Positions 47,049 through 57,141 of a stretch of DNA of 64,000 bases are shown piece after piece. Position numbers and translations under genes: made by a program. Under the pieces are notes generated by a model. That model was not told where the DNA came from. It did no database searches and saw nothing but the letters and a program-made list of their open reading frames with translations. Position 1 is the stretch's first letter, and each line of letters opens with the position of its first letter. Source of the stretch: Halomonas sp. H10-9-1 (lineage in GTDB: Bacteria; Pseudomonadota; Gammaproteobacteria; Pseudomonadales; Halomonadaceae); contig NZ_JAMSHO010000001.1 of assembly GCF_040147005.1 (NCBI RefSeq), forward strand, positions 3,658,001 through 3,722,000, read 5' to 3'.

Positions 47049-47912
47049 ATGGTGCACAGCATGACCGCCTTCGCCCGCCAGGAGCACGCCGCGCCCTGGG
47101 GCACCCTGCAACTCGAGCTGCGCTCGGTGAACCAGCGCTACCTGGAGCCCCACTTCCGGCTGCCGGAGAGCCTGCGCGACCTGGAGCCGGCCTTTCGTGA
47201 TGCCCTGCGCGCCCGCCTGGCACGAGGCAAGGTGGAGGTCAGCCTGCGCTTCGACGCCGCCGGCGACAACGCCAGGCTGGCCGTGAACGGCGCACGCCTG
47301 GCCGAGCTCGCCCAGGCGCTTGCCGAGGTGTGCCAGACGGTGGAAGCGACCACCCCGCCCGACGCCCTGGCCCTGCTCGACTACCCCGGGGTGCTGGAGA
47401 GCCGGGGCCCCGACCCCGAGACGATCAAGGCCGAGGCCCTGGCGCTGTTCGAGCGCGCCCTGGACGATCTTGTCGCCGGTCGCGCCCGGGAGGGAGAGAA
47501 GCTCGCCGACCTGATCCGCGAACGCCTCGCCGGCATCGAGGCCCAGGTCGGCGAAGTGCGCCGCCTGATGCCACAGATTCTCGAGCGCCAGCGTGCCCAA
47601 CTCCTCGAGCGCCTGGAGGCGGTGATCTCCGAGCTCGACCCCCAGCGCCTGGAGGCCGAGCTCACCCTGCTCGCCCATAAGGCCGATGTCGACGAGGAGC
47701 TCGACCGCCTGGCCACCCACGTCGCCGAAGTGGAACGCCAGCTGAAGCAGAAGGGCCCGGTGGGCCGCCGCCTGGACTTCCTGATGCAGGAGCTCAACCG
47801 CGAGGCCAACACCCTGTCGTCGAAATCGGTGGTGGCCAGCACTACCCGCTGCGCGGTGGAGCTCAAGGTGCTCATCGAGCAGATGCGCGAGCAGATCCAG
47901 AACATCGAATAA
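47049..47912 (+). CDS. yicC: YicC family endoribonuclease
   Basis: Protein of 287 residues, the same length as E. coli YicC, which is now regarded as an endoribonuclease affecting sRNA decay. Landmarks are HSMTAFARQE at the N terminus, LRSVNQRYLEPHFRLPESLR, and the C-terminal RRLDFLMQELNREANTLSSKS. The start at 47049 was chosen by match to YicC; an ATG at 47019 is also open. In Pseudomonas gmk follows yicC directly; here the hsd island intervenes. Confidence 0.93.
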   Translation: MVHSMTAFARQEHAAPWGTLQLELRSVNQRYLEPHFRLPESLRDLEPAFRDALRARLARGKVEVSLRFDAAGDNARLAVNGARLAELAQALAEVCQTVEATTPPDALALLDYPGVLESRGPDPETIKAEALALFERALDDLVAGRAREGEKLADLIRERLAGIEAQVGEVRRLMPQILERQRAQLLERLEAVISELDPQRLEAELTLLAHKADVDEELDRLATHVAEVERQLKQKGPVGRRLDFLMQELNREANTLSSKSVVASTTRCAVELKVLIEQMREQIQNIE

Positions 47913-47938
47913 ACCAGGGAAAGGAACCTCTTCGTACC

Positions 47939-50335
47939 ATGAATCACGCCGCCCACAACAAGCTGGTTGCCTTCATCTGGTCGATCGCCGACGATTGCCT
48001 GCGCGACGTCTACGTGCGCGGCAAGTACCGCGACGTGATCCTGCCGATGGTGGTTCTGCGCCGGCTCGACGCCCTGCTGGAAGCCACCAAGCGGAAAGTG
48101 TCCGAAGAGATGGCCTTGCAGCGTAATGAGCTGGGTCTGGCAGAGCTGGACGAGGCGGGGCTGCGCGACGCTTCCGGCTATGTGTTCTACAACACCAGCA
48201 AGTGGACCCTGAGCCAGCTCTACAAAACGGCCACCAACAACCAGCAGATCCTGCTGGCCAACGTCGAGGAGTACCTCGAGGGCTACAGTCCCAACGTCAA
48301 GGAGATCATCGACAAGTTCGACCTCCGCCGTCAGATCCGGCACATGGCCAGCAAGGACGTGCTGCTGGATGTGCTGGAGAAGTTCACCTCGCCCTATATC
48401 AATCTGACCCACGAAGACGTCGAGGATCCGGACGGCAACCGCCTGCCGGCGCTCTCCAACCTCGGCATGGGCTATGTCTTCGAGGAGCTGATTCGCAAGT
48501 TCAACGAGGAGAACAACGAGGAAGCGGGTGAGCATTTCACCCCCCGCGAAGTGATCGAGCTGATGACTCACCTGGTCTTCGATCCCGTCAAGGACCATCT
48601 GCCACCGGTGATGACTATCTACGACCCCGCCTGCGGCAGCGGCGGCATGCTCACCGAGTCTCAGAACTTCATCAAGGACGAGGAAGGCGCCATCCGCGCC
48701 GGTGGCGACGTCTATCTCTACGGCAAGGAGATCAACGACGAGACCTACGCCATCTGCAAGTCCGACATGATGATCAAGGGCAACGACCCAGCCAACATCC
48801 GTTCCGGCTCCACCCTCTCCACCGACGAGTTCGCCGGTGACCGCTTCGACTTCATGCTCTCCAACCCGCCCTACGGCAAGAGCTGGGCCAGCGAGCAGAA
48901 GTTCATCAAGGACGGTAAGGAGGTCATCGACCCCCGCTTCAAGGTTACACTGGCCGACTACTGGGGCGATCGCGAAACCCTCGATGCCACACCCCGCTCC
49001 AGCGACGGCCAGCTGCTGTTCCTGATGGAGATGATCAGCAAGATGAAGGCCGACAAGAGCGGCCCGGGCTCACGCATCGCCTCGGTGCACAACGGTTCCA
49101 GCCTGTTCACCGGCGACGCCGGCAGCGGCGAGAGCAACATTCGCCGCTATATCATCGAGAACGACCTGCTGGAGGCCATCATCCAGCTGCCCAACAACCT
49201 GTTCTACAACACCGGCATCACCACCTACATCTGGCTGCTCAGCAACCGCAAGGCCGAAGCACGTCGTGGCAAGGTCCAGCTGATCGACGCCAGCCTGCTC
49301 TACCGCAAGCTGCGCTGGAACCTCGGCAACAAGAACTGCGAGTTCTCGCCCGAGCATATCGGCGAGATCACCCGGTGCTATCAGGCACTGGAACGCATCG
49401 ACCGCCCGGCGGGAGGCGACGGCATCGCCGCCCAGGTCTTCGACAATCGCGACTTCGGCTACCACAAGGTCACCATCGAACGCCCCGATCGGCGCAAGGC
49501 GCAGTTCAGCGCCGAGCGCATCGAGACCCTGCGCTTCGACAAGGCCCTGCGCGAGCCCATGGCATGGGCCTATGCGCAGTGGGGCGACGCGATCTACGAG
49601 CCTGGCGCCCTCAAGGAGCACGAGAAGGCGATCCTCGCCTGGTGCGAGGAGCAGGGGCTGGGCCTCAATGCCAAGCAGCGCAGGAAGCTGCTGGATGAGG
49701 CCACCTGGCAGAAACACCTCACCCTGGTCAGCGCCGCCCAGGAGCTGATGGCGGCCATCGGGGTCGAGGAGTTCAAAGACTACAACCGCTTCAAGGCACT
49801 GGTGGAACAGGAGTTCAAGGCGCTTGGCAAGCGGAAGGGCATCAAGCTCTCCGCCGGCGACAAGGGCGCCATCCTCAACGCCATGAGCTGGTACAGCGAG
49901 GATGCCGAGAAGGTCATCAAGCAGACCGTGAAACTGACCGGCGAGGTACTCGCCCAGCGCCTCGCGTTCCTGGGCTGCCGGGAAGAGGACCTGCCCGACT
50001 TCGGCTATACGCCCACCGGCAAGCCGGGCGAGTATGTCACCTATGAGGCGAGCGCGGAGCTACGCGACAGCGAGAGCATTCCCCTCGACCAGAGCATCCA
50101 CGGCTTCTTCCTGGACGAGGTCAAGCCCCATGTGCCGGAAGCATGGATCAACATGGCATCGGTGAAGATCGGCTATGAGATCAGCTTCAACAAGTATTTC
50201 TACAAGCACCAGCCGCTGCGCAGCATGGAGGAGGTCGCCCGCGATATCGTGGCGCTGGAGCAGCAGGCGGAAGGGCTGATTGCCGATATTTTGGGTATTG
50301 GGGTTGAAGAAGTAACGGGGGTCGAAAGTGTTTAA
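47939..50335 (+). CDS. hsdM: Type I restriction-modification methyltransferase subunit HsdM
   Basis: Adenine-N6 methyltransferase subunit of a type I system, 798 residues. An N-terminal HsdM domain (about 5-145) precedes the catalytic domain. The SAM motif is YDPACGSGGMLTES near residue 235 and the catalytic motif is SNPPYGKSW near 310. After about residue 510 an additional 280 residues follow, longer than classical HsdM (about 530); this region is largely helical and charged. It starts 26 bases after yicC and overlaps hsdS by 8 bases. It marks the left edge of an island between yicC and gmk. Confidence 0.93.
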   Translation: MNHAAHNKLVAFIWSIADDCLRDVYVRGKYRDVILPMVVLRRLDALLEATKRKVSEEMALQRNELGLAELDEAGLRDASGYVFYNTSKWTLSQLYKTATNNQQILLANVEEYLEGYSPNVKEIIDKFDLRRQIRHMASKDVLLDVLEKFTSPYINLTHEDVEDPDGNRLPALSNLGMGYVFEELIRKFNEENNEEAGEHFTPREVIELMTHLVFDPVKDHLPPVMTIYDPACGSGGMLTESQNFIKDEEGAIRAGGDVYLYGKEINDETYAICKSDMMIKGNDPANIRSGSTLSTDEFAGDRFDFMLSNPPYGKSWASEQKFIKDGKEVIDPRFKVTLADYWGDRETLDATPRSSDGQLLFLMEMISKMKADKSGPGSRIASVHNGSSLFTGDAGSGESNIRRYIIENDLLEAIIQLPNNLFYNTGITTYIWLLSNRKAEARRGKVQLIDASLLYRKLRWNLGNKNCEFSPEHIGEITRCYQALERIDRPAGGDGIAAQVFDNRDFGYHKVTIERPDRRKAQFSAERIETLRFDKALREPMAWAYAQWGDAIYEPGALKEHEKAILAWCEEQGLGLNAKQRRKLLDEATWQKHLTLVSAAQELMAAIGVEEFKDYNRFKALVEQEFKALGKRKGIKLSAGDKGAILNAMSWYSEDAEKVIKQTVKLTGEVLAQRLAFLGCREEDLPDFGYTPTGKPGEYVTYEASAELRDSESIPLDQSIHGFFLDEVKPHVPEAWINMASVKIGYEISFNKYFYKHQPLRSMEEVARDIVALEQQAEGLIADILGIGVEEVTGVESV

Positions 50336-51632
50336 CACCCCACACAAAGTATCCTCATATAGGTCGTATAAAGACTCCAGTGCCAAATGGGCTGGAAGGA
50401 TTCCATCACACTGGAGCTGCAAGGCTCTAAAGCATATTGCATCTTTGCAGAGTGGCGACAGCATATCACCAGACCATTTCAGTGAATCTGGCTACCCGGT
50501 TTTTGGAGGAAACGGCTTCCGGGGGTACACTGCAACCTATAACCGAGAGGGACGGCTTCCGCTCATTGGTCGCCAAGGCGCACTATGCGGCAACATAAAT
50601 TATTCAGAAGGTAAATTCTATGCCTCTGAACATGCCATTGTTGTGACTCCCAAGGAACCAACTGCAATCACATGGTTAGGTGAAGCAATCAGGTCAGCGG
50701 ATTTCAACCGACTGTCTCAATCTACCGCTCAGCCTGGAATTTCTGTTGCCGTCATCGAGAATGTACACTTCCCTCTGCCTCCAACGGATGAGCAAATTGC
50801 CATCTCCAAATTTATTGAGAGCAATTTCCGTAAAATCAAAGCTGCCATCAGGATAAAAGAAAAGCAGATTTCCCTGCTAAAAGAACGCAAACAGATCCTG
50901 ATTCAGAATGCCGTTACCCGCGGGCTTTATCCAGACGCGCCCATGCAGGATTCCGGCATTGAGTGGCTTGGAGAGATCCCGCAGCACTGGGGAGTCAGTC
51001 ATAATCGCACCCTATTTACCGAGCGTGTCGAGCCTGGCAAGGAAGGCTTGCCGCTTCTCACCGTATCCATTCGCTCCGGCGTATCCAGTGGCGAGCTAAG
51101 CGAAGACGAAAACCTGAGAGGGAGGGTCAAGATCGGGGACCAAACCAAATATAGCCTCGTCCAGCCCGGCGATATCGTCTACAACATGATGCGCGCCTGG
51201 CAGGGCGCCATCGGTGCCGTGACGACGACAGGCATGGTAAGCCCGGCCTACACAGTGGCGATTCCGGATTCCACTATTCGGTCAAAATACTTCGAGCACC
51301 TGTATCGGACCCCGCTCTTCGTCCACCAGATGGACCGCCACTCCAAGGGTATTACCGATTTCCGCAAGCGACTCTACTGGCAAGAATTCAAGCAAATGCT
51401 CACCCTCATTCCTCCACTCGATGAACAGGATCACATCGTTCATTATATCGACCAGGAATCGACCCGAATCGACAGGGCTATTTCCCTCTTCCAAGGCCAG
51501 ATCGAGCGCCTCAAGGAGTATCGCGCCACCCTGATCGATAGCGCCGTCACCGGCAAGATCCGGGTGCCCGGCGTGGAGGATCCCGCCCCCGCCCTTTCCA
51601 TGGATGGACCTAAGGAGAACTCATGGATATAA
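50328..51632 (+). CDS. hsdS: Type I restriction-modification specificity subunit HsdS
   Basis: DNA-recognition subunit of 434 residues with two target recognition domains: TRD1 about 20-160 (SHWSCKALKHIASLQSGD, then LPPTDEQIAISKFIE) and TRD2 about 205-375 (IPQHWGVSHNRTLFTER, then IPPLDEQDHIVHYID). Each is followed by a conserved helical spacer (KIKAAIRIKEKQISLLKERKQ and IDRAISLFQGQIERLKEYR). The GTG start overlaps hsdM. The first 600 bases are visibly more AT-rich than hsdM, a sign of recent TRD exchange. The target sequence cannot be read from the protein. Overlaps dinD by 10 bases. Confidence 0.93.
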   Translation: MFNTPHKVSSYRSYKDSSAKWAGRIPSHWSCKALKHIASLQSGDSISPDHFSESGYPVFGGNGFRGYTATYNREGRLPLIGRQGALCGNINYSEGKFYASEHAIVVTPKEPTAITWLGEAIRSADFNRLSQSTAQPGISVAVIENVHFPLPPTDEQIAISKFIESNFRKIKAAIRIKEKQISLLKERKQILIQNAVTRGLYPDAPMQDSGIEWLGEIPQHWGVSHNRTLFTERVEPGKEGLPLLTVSIRSGVSSGELSEDENLRGRVKIGDQTKYSLVQPGDIVYNMMRAWQGAIGAVTTTGMVSPAYTVAIPDSTIRSKYFEHLYRTPLFVHQMDRHSKGITDFRKRLYWQEFKQMLTLIPPLDEQDHIVHYIDQESTRIDRAISLFQGQIERLKEYRATLIDSAVTGKIRVPGVEDPAPALSMDGPKENSWI

Positions 51633-52471
51633 ATAGAATGCGAAGCCAGTTTGACGACCTGAGCCACACCGTTCCTGAAGAAGACATCGAGTTCTGGTTT
51701 GCCCGCGACCTGATGAAGCCGCTGGGCTATGCGCGATGGGAGAATTTCCAGACCGCCATCCGCCGGGCCATAGAGTCTTTTGAATCAACGGGTTATAGCC
51801 ATGAAGACCATTTTCGTGGCGTCACGAAAATGGTCCCCCTGGGCAGTGGCTCTGAGCGACCAGTGGATGACTTCATGCTCACTCGCTATGCCTGCTATCT
51901 GATTGCGCAGAACGGGGATCCACGCAAGGAACCCATTGCCTTTGCCCAAAGCTACTTCGCCGTACAGACCCGCAAGCAGGAGCTGATTGAAGACCGCATG
52001 CGGCTGATTGCCCGGATGGATGCCCGGGAGCGTCTGCGTGAATCCGAAAAGGGCCTGTCGCAGAACATCTACGAACGGGGCGTGGATGACAAGGGCTTTG
52101 GACGTATCCGCTCACGGGGAGATGCCGCCCTCTTCGGCGGTAACACCACCCAGCTGATGAAGCAGCGCTACGGCATCACCAAAAGCCGCCCACTCGCCGA
52201 CTTTCTGCCCACACTGACCATCGCGGCCAAGAACCTGGCCACAGAGATGACCAACCACAATGTCATGCAGGAAAACCTGCAAGGCGAAAAGTCGATTACC
52301 CAGGAGCATGAACAGAACAATGTAAGCGTCCGCGATATGCTGGGTCAGCGTGGTATTCAGCCGGAAAACCTGCCGCCCGAGGAAGACATCAAGAAGTTGC
52401 AGCGCCGAGTAAAAAGTGAACAAAAACGGCTTGAAAGACAGTCTGGTAAATTACCCGGCGATGAGGAGTAG
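51623..52471 (+). CDS. dinD: DNA damage-inducible protein D (DinD-like)
   Basis: Cytoplasmic protein of 282 residues resembling E. coli DinD. An N-terminal BRO-N-like domain has FWFARDLMKPLGYARWENF and DDFMLTRYACYLIAQNGDPRK. The middle reads IYERGVDDKGFGRIRSRGD, followed by a charged helical C terminus. E. coli DinD is SOS-induced and disrupts RecA filament pairing. Here it overlaps hsdS by 10 bases with AAGGAG before the ATG, so it is translated with the restriction operon. I found no LexA-type box in front. Its role in the hsd locus is unknown. Confidence 0.88.
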   Translation: MDINRMRSQFDDLSHTVPEEDIEFWFARDLMKPLGYARWENFQTAIRRAIESFESTGYSHEDHFRGVTKMVPLGSGSERPVDDFMLTRYACYLIAQNGDPRKEPIAFAQSYFAVQTRKQELIEDRMRLIARMDARERLRESEKGLSQNIYERGVDDKGFGRIRSRGDAALFGGNTTQLMKQRYGITKSRPLADFLPTLTIAAKNLATEMTNHNVMQENLQGEKSITQEHEQNNVSVRDMLGQRGIQPENLPPEEDIKKLQRRVKSEQKRLERQSGKLPGDEE

Positions 52472-52931
52472 TCATTGCGCTGTTGCCAGCGGCGTCCGAC
52501 TCCACGGAAGGGCAAGGCCTACCGTTACGTTCCCTATTGGGCCTGGGACGTTCTCATTTAATGGCGCTCGCTTTCTCTCCGTGCCAGAGAGGCTACTAAC
52601 CCACAGAATTAGACGAATGCAGACGCGAAGCGAGCCGGAAGCTGCAGGAATCTTTGAAAATAAGCTATATTTTACAAATGGTTATGCGGTCATCGACAAA
52701 TGTCTAACCGCCACTCGCTAGACATTTCTAGACATTCCCTCGGCCCTACAAGCTAAAGAATGGCTGCGGCTCGAAGGCAAAGAGGGGCAGGAAAGCTTCA
52801 TTTGACGGCCATTTGATGGGCCACCCTGACAGAAGCAACGGAGCACAAGAAAGTCTATTAATAACAATGAATTATAAAAAATTCGTCATTTGACAAGGCA
52901 CAGGGACGCCAGGTCATACGCAGGAGAGGTC
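52472..52931. other. AT-rich leader between dinD and hsdR
   Basis: This 460-base stretch has no convincing gene. A 101-codon open frame (52416-52721) overlaps dinD, has no recognisable domain and no good start. Base composition is lower in GC than the flanks, especially near 52655-52680 and 52855-52885. It contains the TAGACATT repeats at 52698-52736 and probably the hsdR promoter; AGGAGAGG at 52922 is the hsdR ribosome binding site. Confidence 0.6.
52698..52736. repeat. TAGACATT repeat cluster upstream of hsdR
   Basis: AAATGTCTA (52698-52706) and TAGACATTT (52719-52727) form a perfect 9-base inverted repeat with a 12-base loop. A second CTAGACATT follows in tandem, one helical turn (10 bases) downstream (52728-52736). 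Likely a protein-binding site or RNA hairpin. Confidence 0.65.
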
Positions 52932-55900
52932 ATGGTCAGCCAGACGAACGAGCAGGCACTGGAAGCGAGCATCGAGCGCGCCCTGACGGGCAACTGCCGC
53001 GAGGACGGCATCACACTGGGCGAGAGCCAGGCCGAACGCCCCTTCAGCCCGGCGCATGGCTACCACCCGGGCCGCCCCGAGCACTTCAATCCGCACTACG
53101 CCGTCGATACCCACCAGCTGTGGCGCTTCCTCGAGGCCACCCAGGCCAAGGAACTGGACAAGCTCAGGCAGCGCCACCCGGACTGGGAGCGCAAGCTGCT
53201 GGAGCGCTACGACCGCCTGGTCGGCAAGCATGGCCTGCTGCACCTGCTCAAGAAGGGGCTGAGCCTCGATGACGCTCACTTCACCCTGATGTATCCCGCG
53301 CCGCTGGCCAGCAGCTCGGCCAGCGTCAAGGAACGCTTCGCGGCCAACCGGTTCAGCTGCACCCGCCAGGTACGCTATTCGCTGGCCAACAGCCTCGAAG
53401 AAATCGACATGGTGCTGTTCATCAACGGCCTGCCCTTCGCCACCCTGGAGCTGAAGAACCCCTGGACCGGGCAGACCGCGCGCTATCACGGCCAGAAGCA
53501 GTATCGGCAGGACCGCGACCCCAGCCAGCCGCTGCTGCAGTTCGGGCGCTGCCTGGTGCACATGACCGTGGATACCGACGAGGTCTACATGACCACGCGG
53601 CTGTCGGGCCCGAGAACCGACTTCCTCCCTTTCAACCAGGGCAGCGAGAGCCACGGCGCGGGCAATCCGCGCAACCCGCACGGCCATCGCAGCGCCTACC
53701 TGTGGCAGGAGGTCTTCACCCGCGAGAGCGTGGCCAACATCATCCAGCACTTCATGCGCCTGGACGGCAGCAGCCGCATGCCGCTAACCAGGCGGACACT
53801 GTTCTTCCCCCGCTATCACCAGTTGGATGTCGTGCGCCGCCTGGTGGCCCACGTCAGCGAGCATGGCGTCGGCCAGACCTATCTGGTGCAGCACTCGGCC
53901 GGCTCGGGCAAGTCCAACTCGATCACCTGGGCGGCCTACCAGCTGATCGAGACCTACCCAAGCGCCGAGGACGTGCGCGGTGCCCGCGGGCTGGAAACGC
54001 CACTGTTCGACTCGGTCATCGTGGTCACCGACAGGCGGCTACTCGACAGGCAGCTACGCGATAACATCCGGGATTTCTCGGAGATCAAGAATATCGTTGC
54101 GCCGGCACAACGCTCGGCCGACCTGAAGATGGCCCTGGAACAGAGCAAGAAGATCATCATCACCACCATCCAGAAGTTTCCCTACATCATCGATGGCATC
54201 AGCGACCTGAGCGACAAGCGCTTCGCCGTGATCATCGATGAGGCGCACGGCTCTCAGGATGGCGATGCCCACGGCAAGATGAACCAGGCCATGGGTGGCG
54301 ACGCCGAGTCCGAGGAGGACGTGCAGGACCAGGTGCTCCAGGCCATGCGCGCCCGCCGGATGCGCGGCAATGCCTCCTATTTCGCCTTCACCGCCACCCC
54401 CAAGCGCAGCACGCTGGAGAAGTTCGGCCAGGCCACCCCAGAGGGCGAGTTCAAGCCTTTCCACCTCTACTCGATGAAGCAGGCCATCGAGGAGGGCTTC
54501 ATCCTCGACGTGCTGGCCAACTACACCACCTACCGCAGCTACTACGAGATCCAGAAGTCCATTGACGATAACCCGCTGTTCGATACGGCCAGGGCCCAGA
54601 AGAAACTGCGTGCCTACGTGGAGCGGCACCCCCAGACCATCCGTGCCAAGGCGGAGATCATGCTCGACCACTTCATCCAGCAGGTGGTCAATCACAAGAA
54701 GCTGAAGGGCAAGGCCAAGGGCATGGTGGTCACCCAGAACATCGAGGCTGCCATCCGCTACCACCAGGCCATCTCGCGCCTGCTGGAAGAGCGTGGCACA
54801 CCCTTCAAGGCGCTGGTGGCCTTCTCGGGAACCAAGACGATGGATGGCATCGACTACACCGAGGCCGACATCAACGGCTTCCCCGAGGCCGAGACGAGGG
54901 AGGCGTTCGACGGCGACGAGTACCGGCTGCTGGTGGTGGCCAACAAGTACCTGACCGGCTTCGACCAGCCGAAGCTGACGGCCATGTACGTGGACAAGAA
55001 GCTCCAGGGTGTACTCGCGGTCCAGACCCTTTCCCGCCTCAACCGCGCGGCAACGAAGCTGGGCAAGAAGACCGAGGATCTCTTCGTCCTGGACTTCTTC
55101 AACACCACCGACGACATCAAGAAGGCCTTCGATGATTTCTACACGGCCACCAGCCTGTCGGAGCCGACCGATGTCAACGTGCTGCATGAGCTCAAGGAGG
55201 CCCTGGACGAGGTCGGTGTCTATGAGTGGCAGGAGGTGGAAAGCTTCATCGGGCACTACTTCGGTAATGCCGATGCCCAAGTGCTGAGCCCGCTGATCGA
55301 TACGGCGGCCGATCGCTTCAACAATGAGTTGGAGCTCGACGATCCGCACAAGGCAGATTTCAAGATCAAGGCCAAGCAGTTCGTGAAGATCTACAGCCAG
55401 ATGGCCTCGATCATGCCGTATGAGGTTGTCGACTGGGAAAAGCTGTTCTGGTTTCTCAAGTTCCTGATTCCCAAGCTTATCGTCCGTGACAGGGAAGCCG
55501 ACCAGATCGATGCGCTGCTGGAGTCGGTCGACCTGTCGTCCTACGGCCTGGAACGGGTCAAACTTGGCCATCGAATCGGGCTGGACGAGACACCCACGGA
55601 GCTCGACCCCACCAACCCGAACCCTCGCGGCGCCCATGACGGTGGCGCCGATGCCGATCCGCTGGACGAGATCATCCGCACCTTCAACGAACGCTGGTTC
55701 CAGGGCTGGGAAGCCACGCCGGAAGAGCAGCGCGTCAAGTTTCTCAGCATCGCCAGGAGCATCGAAGCTCACCCGGACTTCGAGGAGAAGTACAAGAACA
55801 ACCAGGACACCCACAACCGGGTGCTGGCTTTCGAAAAGATCTTCGAGGAGGTGATGCTGAAGCGCCGCCGCGCCGATCTAGAACTCTACAAGCTGCTGGC

Positions 55901-55958
55901 CCACGATGAAGCCTTCAAGTCGTCCATGCAGGAAAACCTGAGAAAAGTGCTGGGATAG
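52932..55958 (+). CDS. hsdR: Type I restriction endonuclease subunit HsdR
   Basis: Motor and nuclease subunit of the type I complex, 1008 residues. An N-terminal PD-(D/E)xK nuclease domain carries the E-x-K core in FATLELKNPWTG near residue 175. The SF2 translocase has Walker A HSAGSGKSNS near 325 and DEAH box VIIDEAHGSQ near 435, with motif VI-like LSRLNRA. A C-terminal helical domain that docks to HsdM follows. The start at 52932 has AGGAG at 5 bases; a TTG at 52890 is less likely. It has its own leader and is the last island gene before gmk. Confidence 0.95.
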   Translation: MVSQTNEQALEASIERALTGNCREDGITLGESQAERPFSPAHGYHPGRPEHFNPHYAVDTHQLWRFLEATQAKELDKLRQRHPDWERKLLERYDRLVGKHGLLHLLKKGLSLDDAHFTLMYPAPLASSSASVKERFAANRFSCTRQVRYSLANSLEEIDMVLFINGLPFATLELKNPWTGQTARYHGQKQYRQDRDPSQPLLQFGRCLVHMTVDTDEVYMTTRLSGPRTDFLPFNQGSESHGAGNPRNPHGHRSAYLWQEVFTRESVANIIQHFMRLDGSSRMPLTRRTLFFPRYHQLDVVRRLVAHVSEHGVGQTYLVQHSAGSGKSNSITWAAYQLIETYPSAEDVRGARGLETPLFDSVIVVTDRRLLDRQLRDNIRDFSEIKNIVAPAQRSADLKMALEQSKKIIITTIQKFPYIIDGISDLSDKRFAVIIDEAHGSQDGDAHGKMNQAMGGDAESEEDVQDQVLQAMRARRMRGNASYFAFTATPKRSTLEKFGQATPEGEFKPFHLYSMKQAIEEGFILDVLANYTTYRSYYEIQKSIDDNPLFDTARAQKKLRAYVERHPQTIRAKAEIMLDHFIQQVVNHKKLKGKAKGMVVTQNIEAAIRYHQAISRLLEERGTPFKALVAFSGTKTMDGIDYTEADINGFPEAETREAFDGDEYRLLVVANKYLTGFDQPKLTAMYVDKKLQGVLAVQTLSRLNRAATKLGKKTEDLFVLDFFNTTDDIKKAFDDFYTATSLSEPTDVNVLHELKEALDEVGVYEWQEVESFIGHYFGNADAQVLSPLIDTAADRFNNELELDDPHKADFKIKAKQFVKIYSQMASIMPYEVVDWEKLFWFLKFLIPKLIVRDREADQIDALLESVDLSSYGLERVKLGHRIGLDETPTELDPTNPNPRGAHDGGADADPLDEIIRTFNERWFQGWEATPEEQRVKFLSIARSIEAHPDFEEKYKNNQDTHNRVLAFEKIFEEVMLKRRRADLELYKLLAHDEAFKSSMQENLRKVLG

Positions 55959-55975
55959 CCCGCGGCAGGGAATGA

Positions 55976-56683
<708 letters not shown>

Positions 56684-56817
56684 GCCCTGCCTCCTTGGCG
56701 CTTGTCAGCGCTGCCGGGCGTCGAGTAACCTAGCGGGTCTACCCATAGCGGACTCCCGTCCACGCGCCCGGCGCGTGCCTGACGTCGGGGTCCCGTCAGC
56801 TCTTCAGGAAGGCACCC

Positions 56818-57075
56818 ATGGCGCGAGTCACAGTCGAAGATTGTCTGGAAAACGTCGAAAACCGCTTCAAGCTGGTGATGATCTCCACCCACCGCGCCCG
56901 CCAGCTGGCTCGCGGTTCCCGCGACGCCATGTTGCCGTGGGAGAACGACAAGCCCACCGTCATGGCCCTGCGCGAGATCGCCGCCGGCCTGGTCGACTCC
57001 AGCGTGCTCGACGAGCCCATCGAGGCCCTGGTGCGTCCGCCCCAGCCCCAGTACGGCAGCTTCACCGAGGAGTGA
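56818..57075 (+). CDS. rpoZ: RNA polymerase omega subunit
   Basis: Small RNA polymerase subunit of 85 residues that aids beta-prime folding and forms part of a ppGpp site in proteobacteria. [17 protein letters not shown] and the conserved [15 protein letters not shown] are typical. It lies upstream of spoT, as in E. coli. Confidence 0.96.
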   Translation: MARVTVEDCLENVENRFKLVMISTHRARQLARGSRDAMLPWENDKPTVMALREIAAGLVDSSVLDEPIEALVRPPQPQYGSFTEE

Positions 57076-57141
57076 TCCATGACGGCGCCTGGGCGCCGTC
57101 CTCCCTTTCCGGACACTCACGCAGGAGTCAGGGCGCGCCGC

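Noticed and set aside
52416..52721. 101-codon open frame between dinD and hsdR
   Set aside because: It overlaps dinD, lacks a good ribosome binding site, and its translation shows no domain, helix or signal features; likely chance.
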